Assembly (NCBI RefSeq): GCF_014192395.1
Contig: NZ_JACHXW010000005.1
Coordinates: 248,001-312,000 of the forward strand
Direction: 5' to 3'
DNA: 64,000 nt
DNA from: Paenibacillus endophyticus
GTDB taxonomy: Bacteria; Bacillota; Bacilli; Paenibacillales; Paenibacillaceae
Each line of letters starts with the position of its first letter. The stretch's first letter is position 1. This document shows positions 43,618 through 52,964 of this stretch, piece after piece. A program made the position numbers and the translations under genes. The notes below the pieces were generated by a model. The model had not been told where the DNA came from. It made no database searches and was given only the letters and a program-made list of their open reading frames with translations.

Positions 43618-46104
43618 TTATAATATAACTTGTGGATCCACGTCAATACTGAATTGCACAAGACGCTGCGGCGGTCCGCCCGTGAATGGCAAGAGTGCTT
43701 TACGGACAAGCGCGGAAGCATCGATGCTCCCCCGATATTTTATCACACATTGAAAACGGTAGCGATCTTTGATTCTTGAAATCGGCGACGCCACTGGACC
43801 AAGCACTTCGAGCGCTCTCCCAAAGCCGCTGCTAAGCGAAATCAGAACCCCTTCATTCTCGGCAATCTCACGCAGCTCAGATGCAAAGCCCTCGCTGACG
43901 GTAGACAGCAGCGGCAGCTGCTCATGCGACATCGTGACAAGAATCAGCCTGCAGTATGGCGGATATCCCATTGCGCTGCGATGGCGAAGCTCCTCGCTTA
44001 CGAATGCTGCATAATCATGCTGCTGCGCTGTAACGACGGCATAATGCTCAGGCACGTAGGTTTGAATAACGACCTCGCCGGGCAAATGATGCCTCCCCGC
44101 CCGTCCGGCAACCTGGGTGAGCAATTGAAACGTGCGCTCGGCTGCGCGGAAATCAGGCAGATTAAGGGATGTATCCGCTGCGATAACGCCGACAAGCGTG
44201 ACGTAAGGGAAATCAAGACCTTTTGCCACCATTTGCGTGCCTAGCAATACATCTGCCTTCCGGTCGCCGAACTGCTTCAGCAGCTTCTCATGCGAATTTT
44301 TTTCGGTCGTGGTATCCACATCCATCCGAATGACCCTAATGCCAGGAAAAAGCTTGGAGAGCTCCTCCTCTACCCGCTGGGTTCCGGTTCCGAAATAGCG
44401 GATATGCTCGCTTTGGCAGGAAGGACAAGTCGCCGGCGCCTGCTCTGCATGGCCGCAATAGTGGCAGCGCAGCGCACGCGATTTCTGATGATAGGTTAGC
44501 GAAATATCGCAATGCGGACAAGCTGCCGTGTAGCCGCAAGAGCGGCACATCACAAAGGTCGAATACCCTCTTCGATTAAGCAGCAGCACAGATTGCTCAC
44601 CTCGCTCCAGCCTATCGGCAAGCGAGCTGTGAAGCAAGCGGCTGAACATGGAACGATTGCCTTCCTTCAGCTCCTCGCGCATATCGATGACCGTGACAGG
44701 CGGCAGCGGCCTCCCGCCTACACGCACTGGCATAGGAAGCAGAGCCGGCTCACGTCCTTCATCCTTAGCTGTCAACGGCCTGCTTGCCGCTGCGAATGAC
44801 TCCAGGGAAGGCGTCGCGGAGCCGAGTACTACCGCAGCCCCGTGCTGTCTTGCCCTACGAACGGCAACGTCGCGCGCATGATATTTCGGACTCTCCTCCT
44901 GTTTGTAGGAAGATTCATGCTCCTCGTCAATTATAATAAGCCCAATGCGCTCAAAGGGTGCAAATATAGCTGATCGCGCCCCAATCGCGACCTGCACCTG
45001 ACGGCTGCGGATTTTACGCCACTCGTCGTAACGCTCCCCGTTAGAGAGCCTGCTGTGGAGCACAGCCACAGCATCGCCGAAACGTCCCTTGAAACGTTCC
45101 ACCATCTGGGGGGTTAAGGAGATTTCCGGAACCAATACGATCGCTTGCTTTTCCTGCTCCAAACAAAATTGGATGGACTGCAAATAAACCTCAGTCTTCC
45201 CACTCCCCGTTACGCCATGCAGCAGCATCGTCTTCGGCTCGCCCGCATCAACGGCTCTTATGATACGGTCATATACCTCGTTCTGACCCTCGGTCAATGC
45301 AAGCGGCATCGTTCGATCAAATTCCCTCCCTGCATAAGGGTCGCGCTGCTGCTCAACCTCTCTCAATTCAAGCAGTCCTTTCTCAGCCAGCGAGCGGACG
45401 CTTGCTGCCGAGCCTCCCGCTTCAGCAAGAAGCTGCTGAAGCACCATTGGCTCTCCTCGCTCCAGCATAAAAGCAAGAACTTCGCGTTGCTTACCCGCAC
45501 GCGCCGGCAATGCCGCTAATTGTGTACGGACCTTCCCTACATCATCGGGCAAATAAACGGTGAGCACCTTGCGAATAGCCAGCCGATCCCGCACCTTCGT
45601 ATGCTCAACCAGTACCCCTTCACGCAGCGCGGACTTCACTGACTTTGCGTACTCAGGGAAACGCTCGAGCAGCACATCCAGCTTAACCAGCTGGCTGCCC
45701 ATCCACTCAGTCATGGCAAGCGGCAAATCCTCGCTAGCCGATTCCGCGTCTTGAATGCACACGAGCCTTTCCGCCTTGCCCTTCAAGGCTCCCGGTATCA
45801 TTGCCTGCAGCGCTGTTGTCCAGGAGCAGCAATATTTCTCGCTCATCCATTTCGCCAACTCGATCAAGTCAGGAAGCAGCGGGGGCACATGATCGAGCAG
45901 CTCGGCAATCGGCTTCAGCCGCTTCGAATCGAAATCCGACGTATCGGCCAGCTCAGTCACGAATCCTTGCAGCACGCGCCCTCCGAAGGGTACGCCGACA
46001 CGGCTGCCTACCTCGATCCAGTCGGCAAATGCAGCAGGCACCTCATAATCAAACGGCCGATCCGTCTGGCGGCTCGGCACGTCTACAATGACTTTGGCAA
46101 TCAT
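43618..46104 (-). CDS. priA: Primosomal protein N' (replication restart helicase)
   Basis: 828 residues. An N-terminal DNA-binding domain (AKVIVDVPSRQTDRPFDYEVP), then the helicase: GVTGSGKTEVY, DEEHESSYKQ, VVLGSATPS, paired Cys zinc clusters (CRSCGYTAACPHCDISL, CHYCGH, CPSCQSEH) and GTQMVAKGLDFP. It reloads the replisome at stalled forks. It overlaps coaBC by four bases. Confidence 0.97.
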   Translation of the reverse strand: MIAKVIVDVPSRQTDRPFDYEVPAAFADWIEVGSRVGVPFGGRVLQGFVTELADTSDFDSKRLKPIAELLDHVPPLLPDLIELAKWMSEKYCCSWTTALQAMIPGALKGKAERLVCIQDAESASEDLPLAMTEWMGSQLVKLDVLLERFPEYAKSVKSALREGVLVEHTKVRDRLAIRKVLTVYLPDDVGKVRTQLAALPARAGKQREVLAFMLERGEPMVLQQLLAEAGGSAASVRSLAEKGLLELREVEQQRDPYAGREFDRTMPLALTEGQNEVYDRIIRAVDAGEPKTMLLHGVTGSGKTEVYLQSIQFCLEQEKQAIVLVPEISLTPQMVERFKGRFGDAVAVLHSRLSNGERYDEWRKIRSRQVQVAIGARSAIFAPFERIGLIIIDEEHESSYKQEESPKYHARDVAVRRARQHGAAVVLGSATPSLESFAAASRPLTAKDEGREPALLPMPVRVGGRPLPPVTVIDMREELKEGNRSMFSRLLHSSLADRLERGEQSVLLLNRRGYSTFVMCRSCGYTAACPHCDISLTYHQKSRALRCHYCGHAEQAPATCPSCQSEHIRYFGTGTQRVEEELSKLFPGIRVIRMDVDTTTEKNSHEKLLKQFGDRKADVLLGTQMVAKGLDFPYVTLVGVIAADTSLNLPDFRAAERTFQLLTQVAGRAGRHHLPGEVVIQTYVPEHYAVVTAQQHDYAAFVSEELRHRSAMGYPPYCRLILVTMSHEQLPLLSTVSEGFASELREIAENEGVLISLSSGFGRALEVLGPVASPISRIKDRYRFQCVIKYRGSIDASALVRKALLPFTGGPPQRLVQFSIDVDPQVIL

Positions 46105-47315
46105 TTGCTGCTCCCTCCAGCAGCGTTCATCCGCGCTTCGATCAGCTCAAGCAAGCGGGTCGCAACCTCGCGCTTCGACAGCAGCGGCATTGAATCCACT
46201 AGCCCCTCCGAGCTGTATACTTGAACGATGTTCGTATCACCGTTGAAGCCAGCTCCGTCCTTGGCTACATCATTGGCTACGATAAGGTCGCAATTCTTAC
46301 GTCGAAGCTTGTCCATTGCATACCGCTCCACTTGGTCCGTTTCCGCCGCAAAGCCGACTAAAAATTGATGCTGCTTCCGCTGTCCCAGCGTTTCAAGAAT
46401 GTCGACCGTACGTTCAAGCTCCAGTACGAGCTTTTCGCCCGTTTTTTTCAGCTTCTGACCACTGATCTGAGCTGCCCTGTAATCCGCGACCGCCGCAGCT
46501 TTGATGACGATATCCATATCCGCGAACCTGCCAGTCACTGCCTCCAGCATTTCCTGCGCCGATTCTACGCGTATTACGTTCACCCCTGAAGGAACAGCAG
46601 CCGTTGTTCTTCCTGCAATTAGCGTTACATCCGCTCCCATCAGCTGCGCGGCTTCCGCAATCGCAAATCCCATTTTGCCTGACGAGTCGTTTGTCAGAAA
46701 CCGGACCGGATCCAGTCTCTCCATTGTACCGCCAGCAGTAACGAGTACGCGTTTGCCTTTCAGCTTGGCTCCTCTGCTGAACCAAGAGCCGATTGCTGCC
46801 ACAATATCCTCGGGTTCTGCAAGCCGGCCTTTGGCTACATAGCCGCAAGCGAGCTGACCTGTTCCCGGCTCAACAAACATCACCCCGCGTGCTGCCAGCA
46901 GCTCTAAATTGCTGACAACCGCAGGATGCTCATACATATGTACATTCATAGCCGGAGCAATAAGTACAGGACTTGTTGCTGCCAGAAGCGTCGTGCTCAG
47001 CATATCATCGGCATGGCCTCCGGCCAGCTTGGCAATGGCATTGGCAGTAGCCGGAGCAATTACGATTAGATCTGCGTGGTCGGCCAAATGAATATGCGAG
47101 ACGACAGCAGGGTCACGCTCGTCAAACGTATCGATATGGACGGTATTGCGAGACAACGTTTGCAAAGTAAGCGGCGTGATGAACTTCGTTGCCGATTCGG
47201 TCATAATGACATGCACGATTGCTCCTGCCTGAACCAGCTTGCTGCAGAGCGCCGCTCCCTTGTATGCCGCGATTCCGCCTGTGATGCCAAGTATAATCGT
47301 TTTTCCTTTTAGCAT
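46101..47315 (-). CDS. coaBC: Bifunctional phosphopantothenoylcysteine decarboxylase/synthetase
   Basis: 404 residues. The flavin-binding decarboxylase half has GITGGIAAYKGA, the catalytic His in HIHLAD, APAMN and GQLACGYVAKGRL; the synthetase half has VLVTAGGTMERLDPVRFLTN, AAVADYR and GFAAETD. It makes 4'-phosphopantetheine for coenzyme A. It leads the coaBC-priA-def-fmt-rsmB run. Confidence 0.97.
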   Translation of the reverse strand: MLKGKTIILGITGGIAAYKGAALCSKLVQAGAIVHVIMTESATKFITPLTLQTLSRNTVHIDTFDERDPAVVSHIHLADHADLIVIAPATANAIAKLAGGHADDMLSTTLLAATSPVLIAPAMNVHMYEHPAVVSNLELLAARGVMFVEPGTGQLACGYVAKGRLAEPEDIVAAIGSWFSRGAKLKGKRVLVTAGGTMERLDPVRFLTNDSSGKMGFAIAEAAQLMGADVTLIAGRTTAAVPSGVNVIRVESAQEMLEAVTGRFADMDIVIKAAAVADYRAAQISGQKLKKTGEKLVLELERTVDILETLGQRKQHQFLVGFAAETDQVERYAMDKLRRKNCDLIVANDVAKDGAGFNGDTNIVQVYSSEGLVDSMPLLSKREVATRLLELIEARMNAAGGSSK

Positions 47316-47460
47316 GGAGTATCTCCTATCAAGCGTAAACGGCTAAAAGCCACTTTGAATACATAAGTCCGTTCCGCATTAAACTGACGAGCCCGCTAGG
47401 AAGCTGGCTTATCATTTGTTATTTTAAAAGGGCAAATTCGTCTAAGCCAGGCGGCATCGC

Positions 47461-47985
47461 TCACCAATCCTTGCGCTCTCTCAAGCTCGTGATTTGCGCA
47501 ACGTGATGCTTGCCGTGCCAAGCTACGTACCCTAAGAAGTAAGCTAAGCCGATCTGGCTTCCCTTCTCTGGGTGGTAGAACATTTTATCAAAGTCGGCCG
47601 TCTCCAACGAGCGCAGCAAAAGCACCAAGCGTGCATGAATGCCTTCCACGATTGAAAGGCTGATTGCAGATGACGCTTGGAGGCTGTCGGCGGTTTCGGC
47701 CCAGCGCTCTTCATTAAAAGGCTTGATCGTCGGATTATTCTCCGTAAGTGCGAGCTTGAAGCGTGAAAAATAATTCATCGATGCATCCGCAAGATGATGT
47801 GCGACCTGCCTAACGCTCCAGCTGCCGCTCCGATAAGAAGTATCCAGCTGTTCATCGTCCAATTCCGCTAAAGCAGCGCTGAGCTGACCAGGCAGTCTCT
47901 CGATGTCGATAATCCACTGTTCACGATGTTTATTGGTCATTCCCTCGAACGAGTACCTGCCAATCGGATAACGTAATTTGTCCAT
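47461..47985 (-). CDS. DinB-fold metal-dependent hydrolase, YfiT/BstA type
   Basis: 174 residues: KLRYPIGRYSFEG at the start, SVRQVAHHLADASMNYF and YVAWHGKHHVAQI supply the metal-binding His triad of the DinB/YfiT family. BstA in this family is a bacillithiol S-transferase. The name is by resemblance. The ribosome site GGAGGG precedes ATG 47985. Despite the fold name it is unrelated to DNA polymerase DinB. Confidence 0.8.
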   Translation of the reverse strand: MDKLRYPIGRYSFEGMTNKHREQWIIDIERLPGQLSAALAELDDEQLDTSYRSGSWSVRQVAHHLADASMNYFSRFKLALTENNPTIKPFNEERWAETADSLQASSAISLSIVEGIHARLVLLLRSLETADFDKMFYHPEKGSQIGLAYFLGYVAWHGKHHVAQITSLRERKDW

Positions 47986-48086
47986 TCCGTTCCCTCCTGT
48001 TCATTCGTCCATGATACGCAATTCCCATCAACTATCATAACATAAGCGGCATCAAAATCTAACCAAACCCCATCGTTTTCGAACAA

Positions 48087-48106
48087 AAAAAAGCGGGAGG
48101 CTCCGC
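48087..48106 (-). terminator. Probable terminator after the NUDIX gene
   Basis: On the minus strand a short G+C-rich hairpin (GCGGAGCCTCCCGC) is followed by a run of eight T residues, 24 bases after the NUDIX stop. Confidence 0.5.
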
Positions 48107-48129
48107 ATTCCAAATCGGCTGCGCCCCTC

Positions 48130-48663
48130 CTATGCGTGCTTCAACCGGTGTGCCATCGCATAAAGCTCAGCAATATCAAAACGCCCGATTTCCTCAAACC
48201 TTCTTACAGCTTCGTCGATCGATACCACTACTACAATTGCAACCTGCTCGCCATCCGGCGGGTTTAGCGGCTTTCCTGTTAGCTTGACCTCACCGTACCC
48301 AACCAACCTAACGAAATTCGGATGCGGAATATGCGGCCGATAAGGCTCGTTTGCTGAGGAATGACAATTGAAGCACCCAAACAGCGTATAATCCGTCAGT
48401 TCTGCTCCCAGCTCCTCCAGCACCTCTCTCACCAATGCATCATGATGATGCTCGCCCGGCTCGAGCGTTCCCCCTGCAAGCTCCCATCGTCCGTCCTCGA
48501 GCTGCATGACGACATACCCGTCTCCAACCGTTGGTATAATACTAATATTGCTAACCAGCGCAATGTCCACCTCATAATTTTGCGAAAAGCAGTTTTCGAC
48601 TGCTCCCCAAACGATGCACTTGGATAATGCAGGTGCATTTTCTATAGCAGCATGTTCATTCAT
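48130..48663 (-). CDS. NUDIX hydrolase
   Basis: 177 residues. The NUDIX box GGTLEPGEHHHDALVREVLE followed by ELG is clear (about residues 75-97), between a variable N-terminus and a C-terminal helix. These enzymes hydrolyse nucleoside-diphosphate-linked compounds; the substrate is unknown. ATG 48663 lies nine bases after GGAAG; a TTG at 48672 is less likely. Confidence 0.88.
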   Translation of the reverse strand: MNEHAAIENAPALSKCIVWGAVENCFSQNYEVDIALVSNISIIPTVGDGYVVMQLEDGRWELAGGTLEPGEHHHDALVREVLEELGAELTDYTLFGCFNCHSSANEPYRPHIPHPNFVRLVGYGEVKLTGKPLNPPDGEQVAIVVVVSIDEAVRRFEEIGRFDIAELYAMAHRLKHA

Positions 48664-48797
48664 GTATCTCAACTTCCTTTTTTCAAATTACAGCTTCTAA
48701 ATTATCGCTGCTGAATATCGTTAATCTGATTATGACATTCCCTTAGTTTATCAAATCTGAAGCCGATATTCATAATTATACATGTGAAAAAGAAAAA

Positions 48798-48830
48798 AGA
48801 GCGGCTCGGCTATAAATGCCGAGCGGCTCT
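48798..48830 (-). terminator. Terminator of the siderophore-binding gene
   Basis: AGAGCGGCTCGGC and GCCGAGCGGCTCT pair with one mismatch around TATAAAT. On the minus strand a T-rich tail follows. Confidence 0.85.
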
Positions 48831-48846
48831 TTCGTTGCGCTGATCA

Positions 48847-49854
48847 TTATTCTCCAATCAGCATTGCTGTAATTTCCTCTGCTTGCGCTAGAATCGACAC
48901 GGGATCAAAGTACCAGAAACGGTCAGCGGCCAGTTCGTGAACACGGTTGTTTTTTACAGCAGCCAGCGAGTTCCATATTTCTGTTTTCTTAAACTCGTCG
49001 TTGCCGGTCTCTGAGAACAGCAGAATATGGTCGCCTGCATAATCAGGAAGCAATTCGAGCGAAAGCTCCTTCCACTGCGTATCGCCGAACAGCTCGCTGC
49101 GAATGCGTTCAGTCGGCTGAAGCTGCAATGCGCCGTATATGGCTTGTCCGCCCCTGCCAAAGTTATCACCGAACGTATATGTCGTTTTTCCGCCTGATTC
49201 AAAAATGGAGAACGTTTCATCCTTGCTTACTTTTCCAGAAAGTTTGCCTCTAAGCTCCTCTATCTTCCCATCGTAAGCCGTTAACCAAGCTTCAGCTTCC
49301 GCCTGTTTGCCGAGCAGCTCCGCAATTCCTCTCATCTCGGCATGCACGCCCTTGAACGTGGCATTCGTGCCGAATGGAATCGCGACAGTAGGGGCAATTT
49401 TGGAAAGCTGGTCGTAGACATTCGCATCCTCTGTCGCCGTAATGATTAGGTCGGGCTCAAGCGATACGACTTTCTCCAGGTTAATAGCGCTTCTTTCGCC
49501 AATTCCTTCAATTCCCGCTGCCAAGTCCTTTGTGTAAGGATTATCTATATAATATTGGTCTGCACCGACAGGCTTTACGCCAAGCGCGAGCATCGTCTGC
49601 AAATATTGATCCGCTACAATTCGCTTAGGGCTCGCCGGTATTTCCACGTCACCGTTAATCGACTTGTATATCCGTGTGGCATTCTCATCCACAGCCTCTG
49701 TCGGGCTAGCGGATGGCGATGGCGATACGGCAGCATTGTTTGTTTGGTTTGGCGCCTCATTTGTACCTGCATTATTCCCGCCGCAGGCCGCCAATAAGGT
49801 AATCAATGAAAGTACAATCGTCCCCAGTCCTAATCTCTTTCTCAAGCTTTGCAT
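48847..49854 (-). CDS. Iron-siderophore ABC transporter substrate-binding lipoprotein
   Basis: 335 residues. A signal peptide ends in the lipobox LLAACGG, then a Ser/Pro/Thr-rich linker and a FecB/FhuD-like fold (SPKRIVADQYLQTMLALGVKPVGA, LEPDLIITATED, read in pieces). It is anchored outside the membrane and delivers ferric siderophore to a permease, which is not encoded here. A Fur-like box lies 34 bases upstream. Its partner regulator may be the AraC-type gene next door. Confidence 0.92.
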   Translation of the reverse strand: MQSLRKRLGLGTIVLSLITLLAACGGNNAGTNEAPNQTNNAAVSPSPSASPTEAVDENATRIYKSINGDVEIPASPKRIVADQYLQTMLALGVKPVGADQYYIDNPYTKDLAAGIEGIGERSAINLEKVVSLEPDLIITATEDANVYDQLSKIAPTVAIPFGTNATFKGVHAEMRGIAELLGKQAEAEAWLTAYDGKIEELRGKLSGKVSKDETFSIFESGGKTTYTFGDNFGRGGQAIYGALQLQPTERIRSELFGDTQWKELSLELLPDYAGDHILLFSETGNDEFKKTEIWNSLAAVKNNRVHELAADRFWYFDPVSILAQAEEITAMLIGE

Positions 49855-49887
49855 CCTTCAGTTCCTCTTTCCATCTGTTATTTTGAT

Positions 49888-49906
49888 GCGAATGATTACC
49901 ATTCTC
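49888..49906 (-). promoter_or_regulatory. Fur-like box upstream of the siderophore-binding gene
   Basis: GAGAATGGTAATCATTCGC matches the 19-base Fur consensus GATAATGATAATCATTATC at 15 positions. It indicates iron repression. Confidence 0.7.
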
Positions 49907-49971
49907 ATGCAATAACAGTAACAGCTCGCGAAGTTATGCGTCCATAGCTAAATGTGATGTTCTCACGACCA

Positions 49972-51360
49972 CTACGAGGTGCTCTTTGAAATAACATGGA
50001 CGATGTCCTTTAGCTGCTTCTCTGTCGAGGCCGGATCAAATCCATAAAAGGCATGTCCGTCAATGCTATAAATATGATTGTTTTGATAAGCGGGAAGCAG
50101 CTGCCAGCAGCGGCGGTTTATGATATTTTGTACTTTGCGCCGTTCCTTAAGATCCTTAGGCAGGACGATGAACATATGATCAGCTGCAAAAGAATGAACC
50201 TCCTCCGTTGGCGCCTCCACATATCCAATTCGGTGTGAGCCGTTCTCCATCATACTAAGCGGCGGTGCAAACTGCAAAGCATCGTATAATAGATGGGACG
50301 CCCTTCCCCACTTGTCACCAAACACATAGCTGGTTTCGGCTCCAAGCTCGATCACGACCGCCGTCCCCCGTTTGCCAAGGCAATGATCCAATTCACGACT
50401 CGCGTGGCCTGCAAGCTCTTCAAGCCGCTTCAGGCAATCCTTGGCTGCGATAGAGCGGTCAACAATCTCTGCAATACGCATAAACTGCTCATCCCAATTC
50501 ATTTGTTCAAATGGCAGCGACACTAGCGGAGAAATACGCCGCAGCTCCTCCGAGCTTTCCTCGTTCGAAACATAATTCAAAATCAAATCAGGAGATGTCG
50601 GGTTAATCGCCGCATACAAATTTTTCGGTACATTCTGGAATAAATGAATCTTGCTTCTTGCAGCTTCCTGTCCGAACAGGTCTAGAGTCCAATTGGAGAT
50701 AACGGCTAGAGAAGGCATGACACCAAGCGTAAACAGACTAGCCGAATAGTTGTAGGATAACGTGGCGATTCGTTTGGGACGTTTCAAATAAATAGTCGGA
50801 GCGTCCCCTGTTATCTGCTTAAAGCGGCGGCTCAAATAGAAGCCATCCTTGTATCCCACGCTCAGCGCAGTCTCATACAAGTCTTTTTTGGAAGTGAACA
50901 GCTGCTCCTGAGCGGCACGGATACGAAGCTCGGTCACATACTCTTTAAACGTCTTCCCTGTATGGCGCTTGAACACACGCGAGAAATGCTCCGGACTCAC
51001 ACACGCTCGCTTCGCTTCCGCAGCCCTAGTCATCTCTCCAGCGTAATTCTTTTTAATATAGTCCAGCGCCTTTTCTATCCATTCCGACCCTGCAGCTTCT
51101 TTCTCTATCCCTGAATTTGGAATTGCCTGCCTTTCACTCGGACTTCCATCCTCACCTAAAAAGCGCAGCGATTCAGGCATGATTCCCGCACGCAGCTGCT
51201 TTCTCCATTGCTCAGCTGCTTCCAGCGTCAATTCACCGATATTCGCAACCAATCGATGCTTCGGTTTGCCGTTCACATCGCGGTAGGATTCAACAATTTT
51301 ATAGTAGTCATGCTGCTGCTTACTATTTTTCCGCTTTAACGGGACTTTTTTCAAAAACAA
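49972..51360 (-). CDS. AraC-type regulator with siderophore-binding-like domain and transposase-like N-terminus
   Basis: 462 residues from TTG 51360, after AGAGGAGG. Residues about 1-55 (MFLKKVPLKRKNS, YYKIVESYRDVNGKPKHRLVANIGEL) resemble the N-terminus of IS1634/IS4-type transposases. A double AraC helix-turn-helix follows (about 90-190; SPEHFSRVFKRHTGKTF, GYKDGFYLSRRFK), then a periplasmic-binding-like domain (about 195-460) as in Btr of B. subtilis, which senses ferric bacillibactin. Probably activates the adjacent siderophore uptake gene. The first segment is odd for an AraC protein. Confidence 0.85.
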   Translation of the reverse strand: MFLKKVPLKRKNSKQQHDYYKIVESYRDVNGKPKHRLVANIGELTLEAAEQWRKQLRAGIMPESLRFLGEDGSPSERQAIPNSGIEKEAAGSEWIEKALDYIKKNYAGEMTRAAEAKRACVSPEHFSRVFKRHTGKTFKEYVTELRIRAAQEQLFTSKKDLYETALSVGYKDGFYLSRRFKQITGDAPTIYLKRPKRIATLSYNYSASLFTLGVMPSLAVISNWTLDLFGQEAARSKIHLFQNVPKNLYAAINPTSPDLILNYVSNEESSEELRRISPLVSLPFEQMNWDEQFMRIAEIVDRSIAAKDCLKRLEELAGHASRELDHCLGKRGTAVVIELGAETSYVFGDKWGRASHLLYDALQFAPPLSMMENGSHRIGYVEAPTEEVHSFAADHMFIVLPKDLKERRKVQNIINRRCWQLLPAYQNNHIYSIDGHAFYGFDPASTEKQLKDIVHVISKSTS

Positions 51361-51461
51361 GATTCGTCCTCCTCTGATAGGACTACAGACTTGCCAAGAC
51401 CAAGCCTAACTATCGTCCCCGCTATACATGTTTTCCTTGGAATGCGATGAAGCCCGCTCAC

Positions 51462-51482
51462 AATTGATAACTATTATCAATT
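51462..51482. promoter_or_regulatory. Fur box upstream of the AraC-type regulator
   Basis: A perfect palindrome with 9-base arms around CTA. Its core TGATAACTATTATCA (51465-51479) matches the Bacillus 7-1-7 Fur motif TGATAATNATTATCA at all but one fixed position. It lies about 100 bases before the regulator start. Confidence 0.85.
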
Positions 51483-51529
51483 ATAAAGCAAGAGGCCGCT
51501 GCGGGGAAGCGGCATTTATGATTCGGAAA

Positions 51530-51715
51530 TTAATGACTAATAAACTGAAATATGCCAATAAACAGGAGGATACCTATAAACACAATAACAAAAGCAATGG
51601 CAAAGCTTGCCATGCCTGAACGACTGCCCTTGGGTTGTGATTTTAACAGCTCCACCTGCTCCTCAAGCTTCTCCAAGGATCGCTTCATTTCTTGAATTTC
51701 CTTTTCACTCGCCAT
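51530..51715 (-). CDS. Small coiled-coil membrane protein
   Basis: 61 residues: an N-terminal heptad-like helix (EIQEMKRSLEKLEEQVELLK) and one C-terminal membrane helix (FAIAFVIVFIGILLFIGIF). The family is unknown. It lies 37 bases from a second small membrane protein in the same direction, with AGGAGG before its ATG. Confidence 0.65.
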   Translation of the reverse strand: MASEKEIQEMKRSLEKLEEQVELLKSQPKGSRSGMASFAIAFVIVFIGILLFIGIFQFISH

Positions 51716-51752
51716 TCCGCATTCCTCCTATCCCATTAAGAGCAACATTAAA

Positions 51753-51935
51753 CTACACGCGCTTGTCCACGATATGCTTACTATTTTGGATATCTTTTCT
51801 GAGCAGCCTCATTTCCTCGTTAAGCTCCACCATTTGTTTGGTTAGCTTGGAAGAATCAATCGCTCCGCGAATAACAACGGACAATAGCAGCATCGACACA
51901 ACCAAAAAAATAATAGCAATTAGCAAGGGTTCCAT
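51753..51935 (-). CDS. Small membrane protein with C-terminal coiled coil
   Basis: 60 residues: one N-terminal membrane helix (LLIAIIFLVVSMLLLSVVI) and a charged helical tail (KLTKQMVELNEEMRLLRKDI). The order of parts is the reverse of the next small gene, so the two may pair. AGGAGG precedes the ATG. Confidence 0.65.
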   Translation of the reverse strand: MEPLLIAIIFLVVSMLLLSVVIRGAIDSSKLTKQMVELNEEMRLLRKDIQNSKHIVDKRV

Positions 51936-52040
51936 ATTTACCTCCTATGTATCATTTTTAGACGAACATGCGTGAAGCTTGTTTCCACTATTTTAACAAA
52001 AGTCATTGAATACGAGAAGTTATCGCGCTGTAATAAACAG

Positions 52041-52071
52041 AAAAGGAGCGCATACTGTCACCAGTAAGCGC
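52041..52071 (-). terminator. Terminator of the remA-gmk-rpoZ operon
   Basis: GCGCATACTG and CAGTAAGCGC pair with one mismatch around TCAC; on the minus strand CC and TTTT follow. Confidence 0.8.
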
Positions 52072-52107
52072 CCCTGCCCTAAATAAAGATTATTTAAAAA
52101 CTGCTGT

Positions 52108-52317
52108 CTAGTCCTCTTTTGTAGCGAGGTTTTCCACTTGGAGAATGTCGCCGTAAATTTCTTCTAGCGCAACGCCAACATACTTGCGGGACCGCGGATT
52201 TTTCAATTCCGATTTGTCTCCGTTACGAAGCATGCGAGCACGTCTGGAAGCTGCTACCACTAGCGTGTATTTACTGTCAACCTTTTTCACCATTTCATCA
52301 ATGGACGGATATAACAT
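52108..52317 (-). CDS. rpoZ: RNA polymerase omega subunit
   Basis: 69 residues: MLYPSIDEMVKKVDSKYTLV, AASRRARML and YVGVALEEIYGDIL match firmicute omega. It assists RNA polymerase assembly. It follows gmk by 16 bases. Confidence 0.96.
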   Translation of the reverse strand: MLYPSIDEMVKKVDSKYTLVVAASRRARMLRNGDKSELKNPRSRKYVGVALEEIYGDILQVENLATKED

Positions 52318-52333
52318 CGTTCATTCTCCTCAC

Positions 52334-52951
52334 TCATGCTTTCTCAATTGCGGCGACCATACCTGAAACGTACGGTAAATATCTTTCTCTTCGGCAATGC
52401 TCGGCTATCATGATGCTGCGAATACGATCGCATGCAGCATCTATCTCATCATTCAATACCGCATAATCATAGTGGCCAAGCAAGTTCATTTCATCGACCG
52501 CTACAGACATGCGATTATTGATCGTATCCAAAGATTCGGTACCACGGCCCGTTATACGCTGCTTCAGCTCATCCAAGGATGGTGGCAATAAAAATACGAA
52601 AATGCCCTCAGGGAACTTTTGCTTCACCTTCAGCGCACCTTGAACTTCGATTTCCAGAATGACATCCTTGCCGCTTGCTAGCGTACGCTCCACGAAATCT
52701 CGCGGCGTTCCGTAGTAATTACCAACATATTCAGCATGCTCAAGAAGTGCGTCACGCGCAATCATATCTTGAAACTGCTCACGGCTTTTGAAAAAATAAT
52801 TGACTCCATCCACTTCACCCTGACGCGGCAATCTAGTCGTAGCCGACACGGAATACACCAGCTCAGGTACCTTATTACGAAGAACGGAACATACCGTCCC
52901 TTTGCCAACCCCAGAGGGGCCTGACAGTACAATTAACAATCCCTTATCCAT
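52334..52951 (-). CDS. gmk: Guanylate kinase
   Basis: 205 residues: [16 protein letters not shown] (P-loop), [25 protein letters not shown] and the GMP-binding [13 protein letters not shown]. It phosphorylates GMP to GDP. ATG 52951 follows GGGGAG and is preferred over an upstream start that would overlap remA. Confidence 0.97.
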   Translation of the reverse strand: MDKGLLIVLSGPSGVGKGTVCSVLRNKVPELVYSVSATTRLPRQGEVDGVNYFFKSREQFQDMIARDALLEHAEYVGNYYGTPRDFVERTLASGKDVILEIEVQGALKVKQKFPEGIFVFLLPPSLDELKQRITGRGTESLDTINNRMSVAVDEMNLLGHYDYAVLNDEIDAACDRIRSIMIAEHCRRERYLPYVSGMVAAIEKA

Positions 52952-52964
52952 ATGACTCCCCGTA

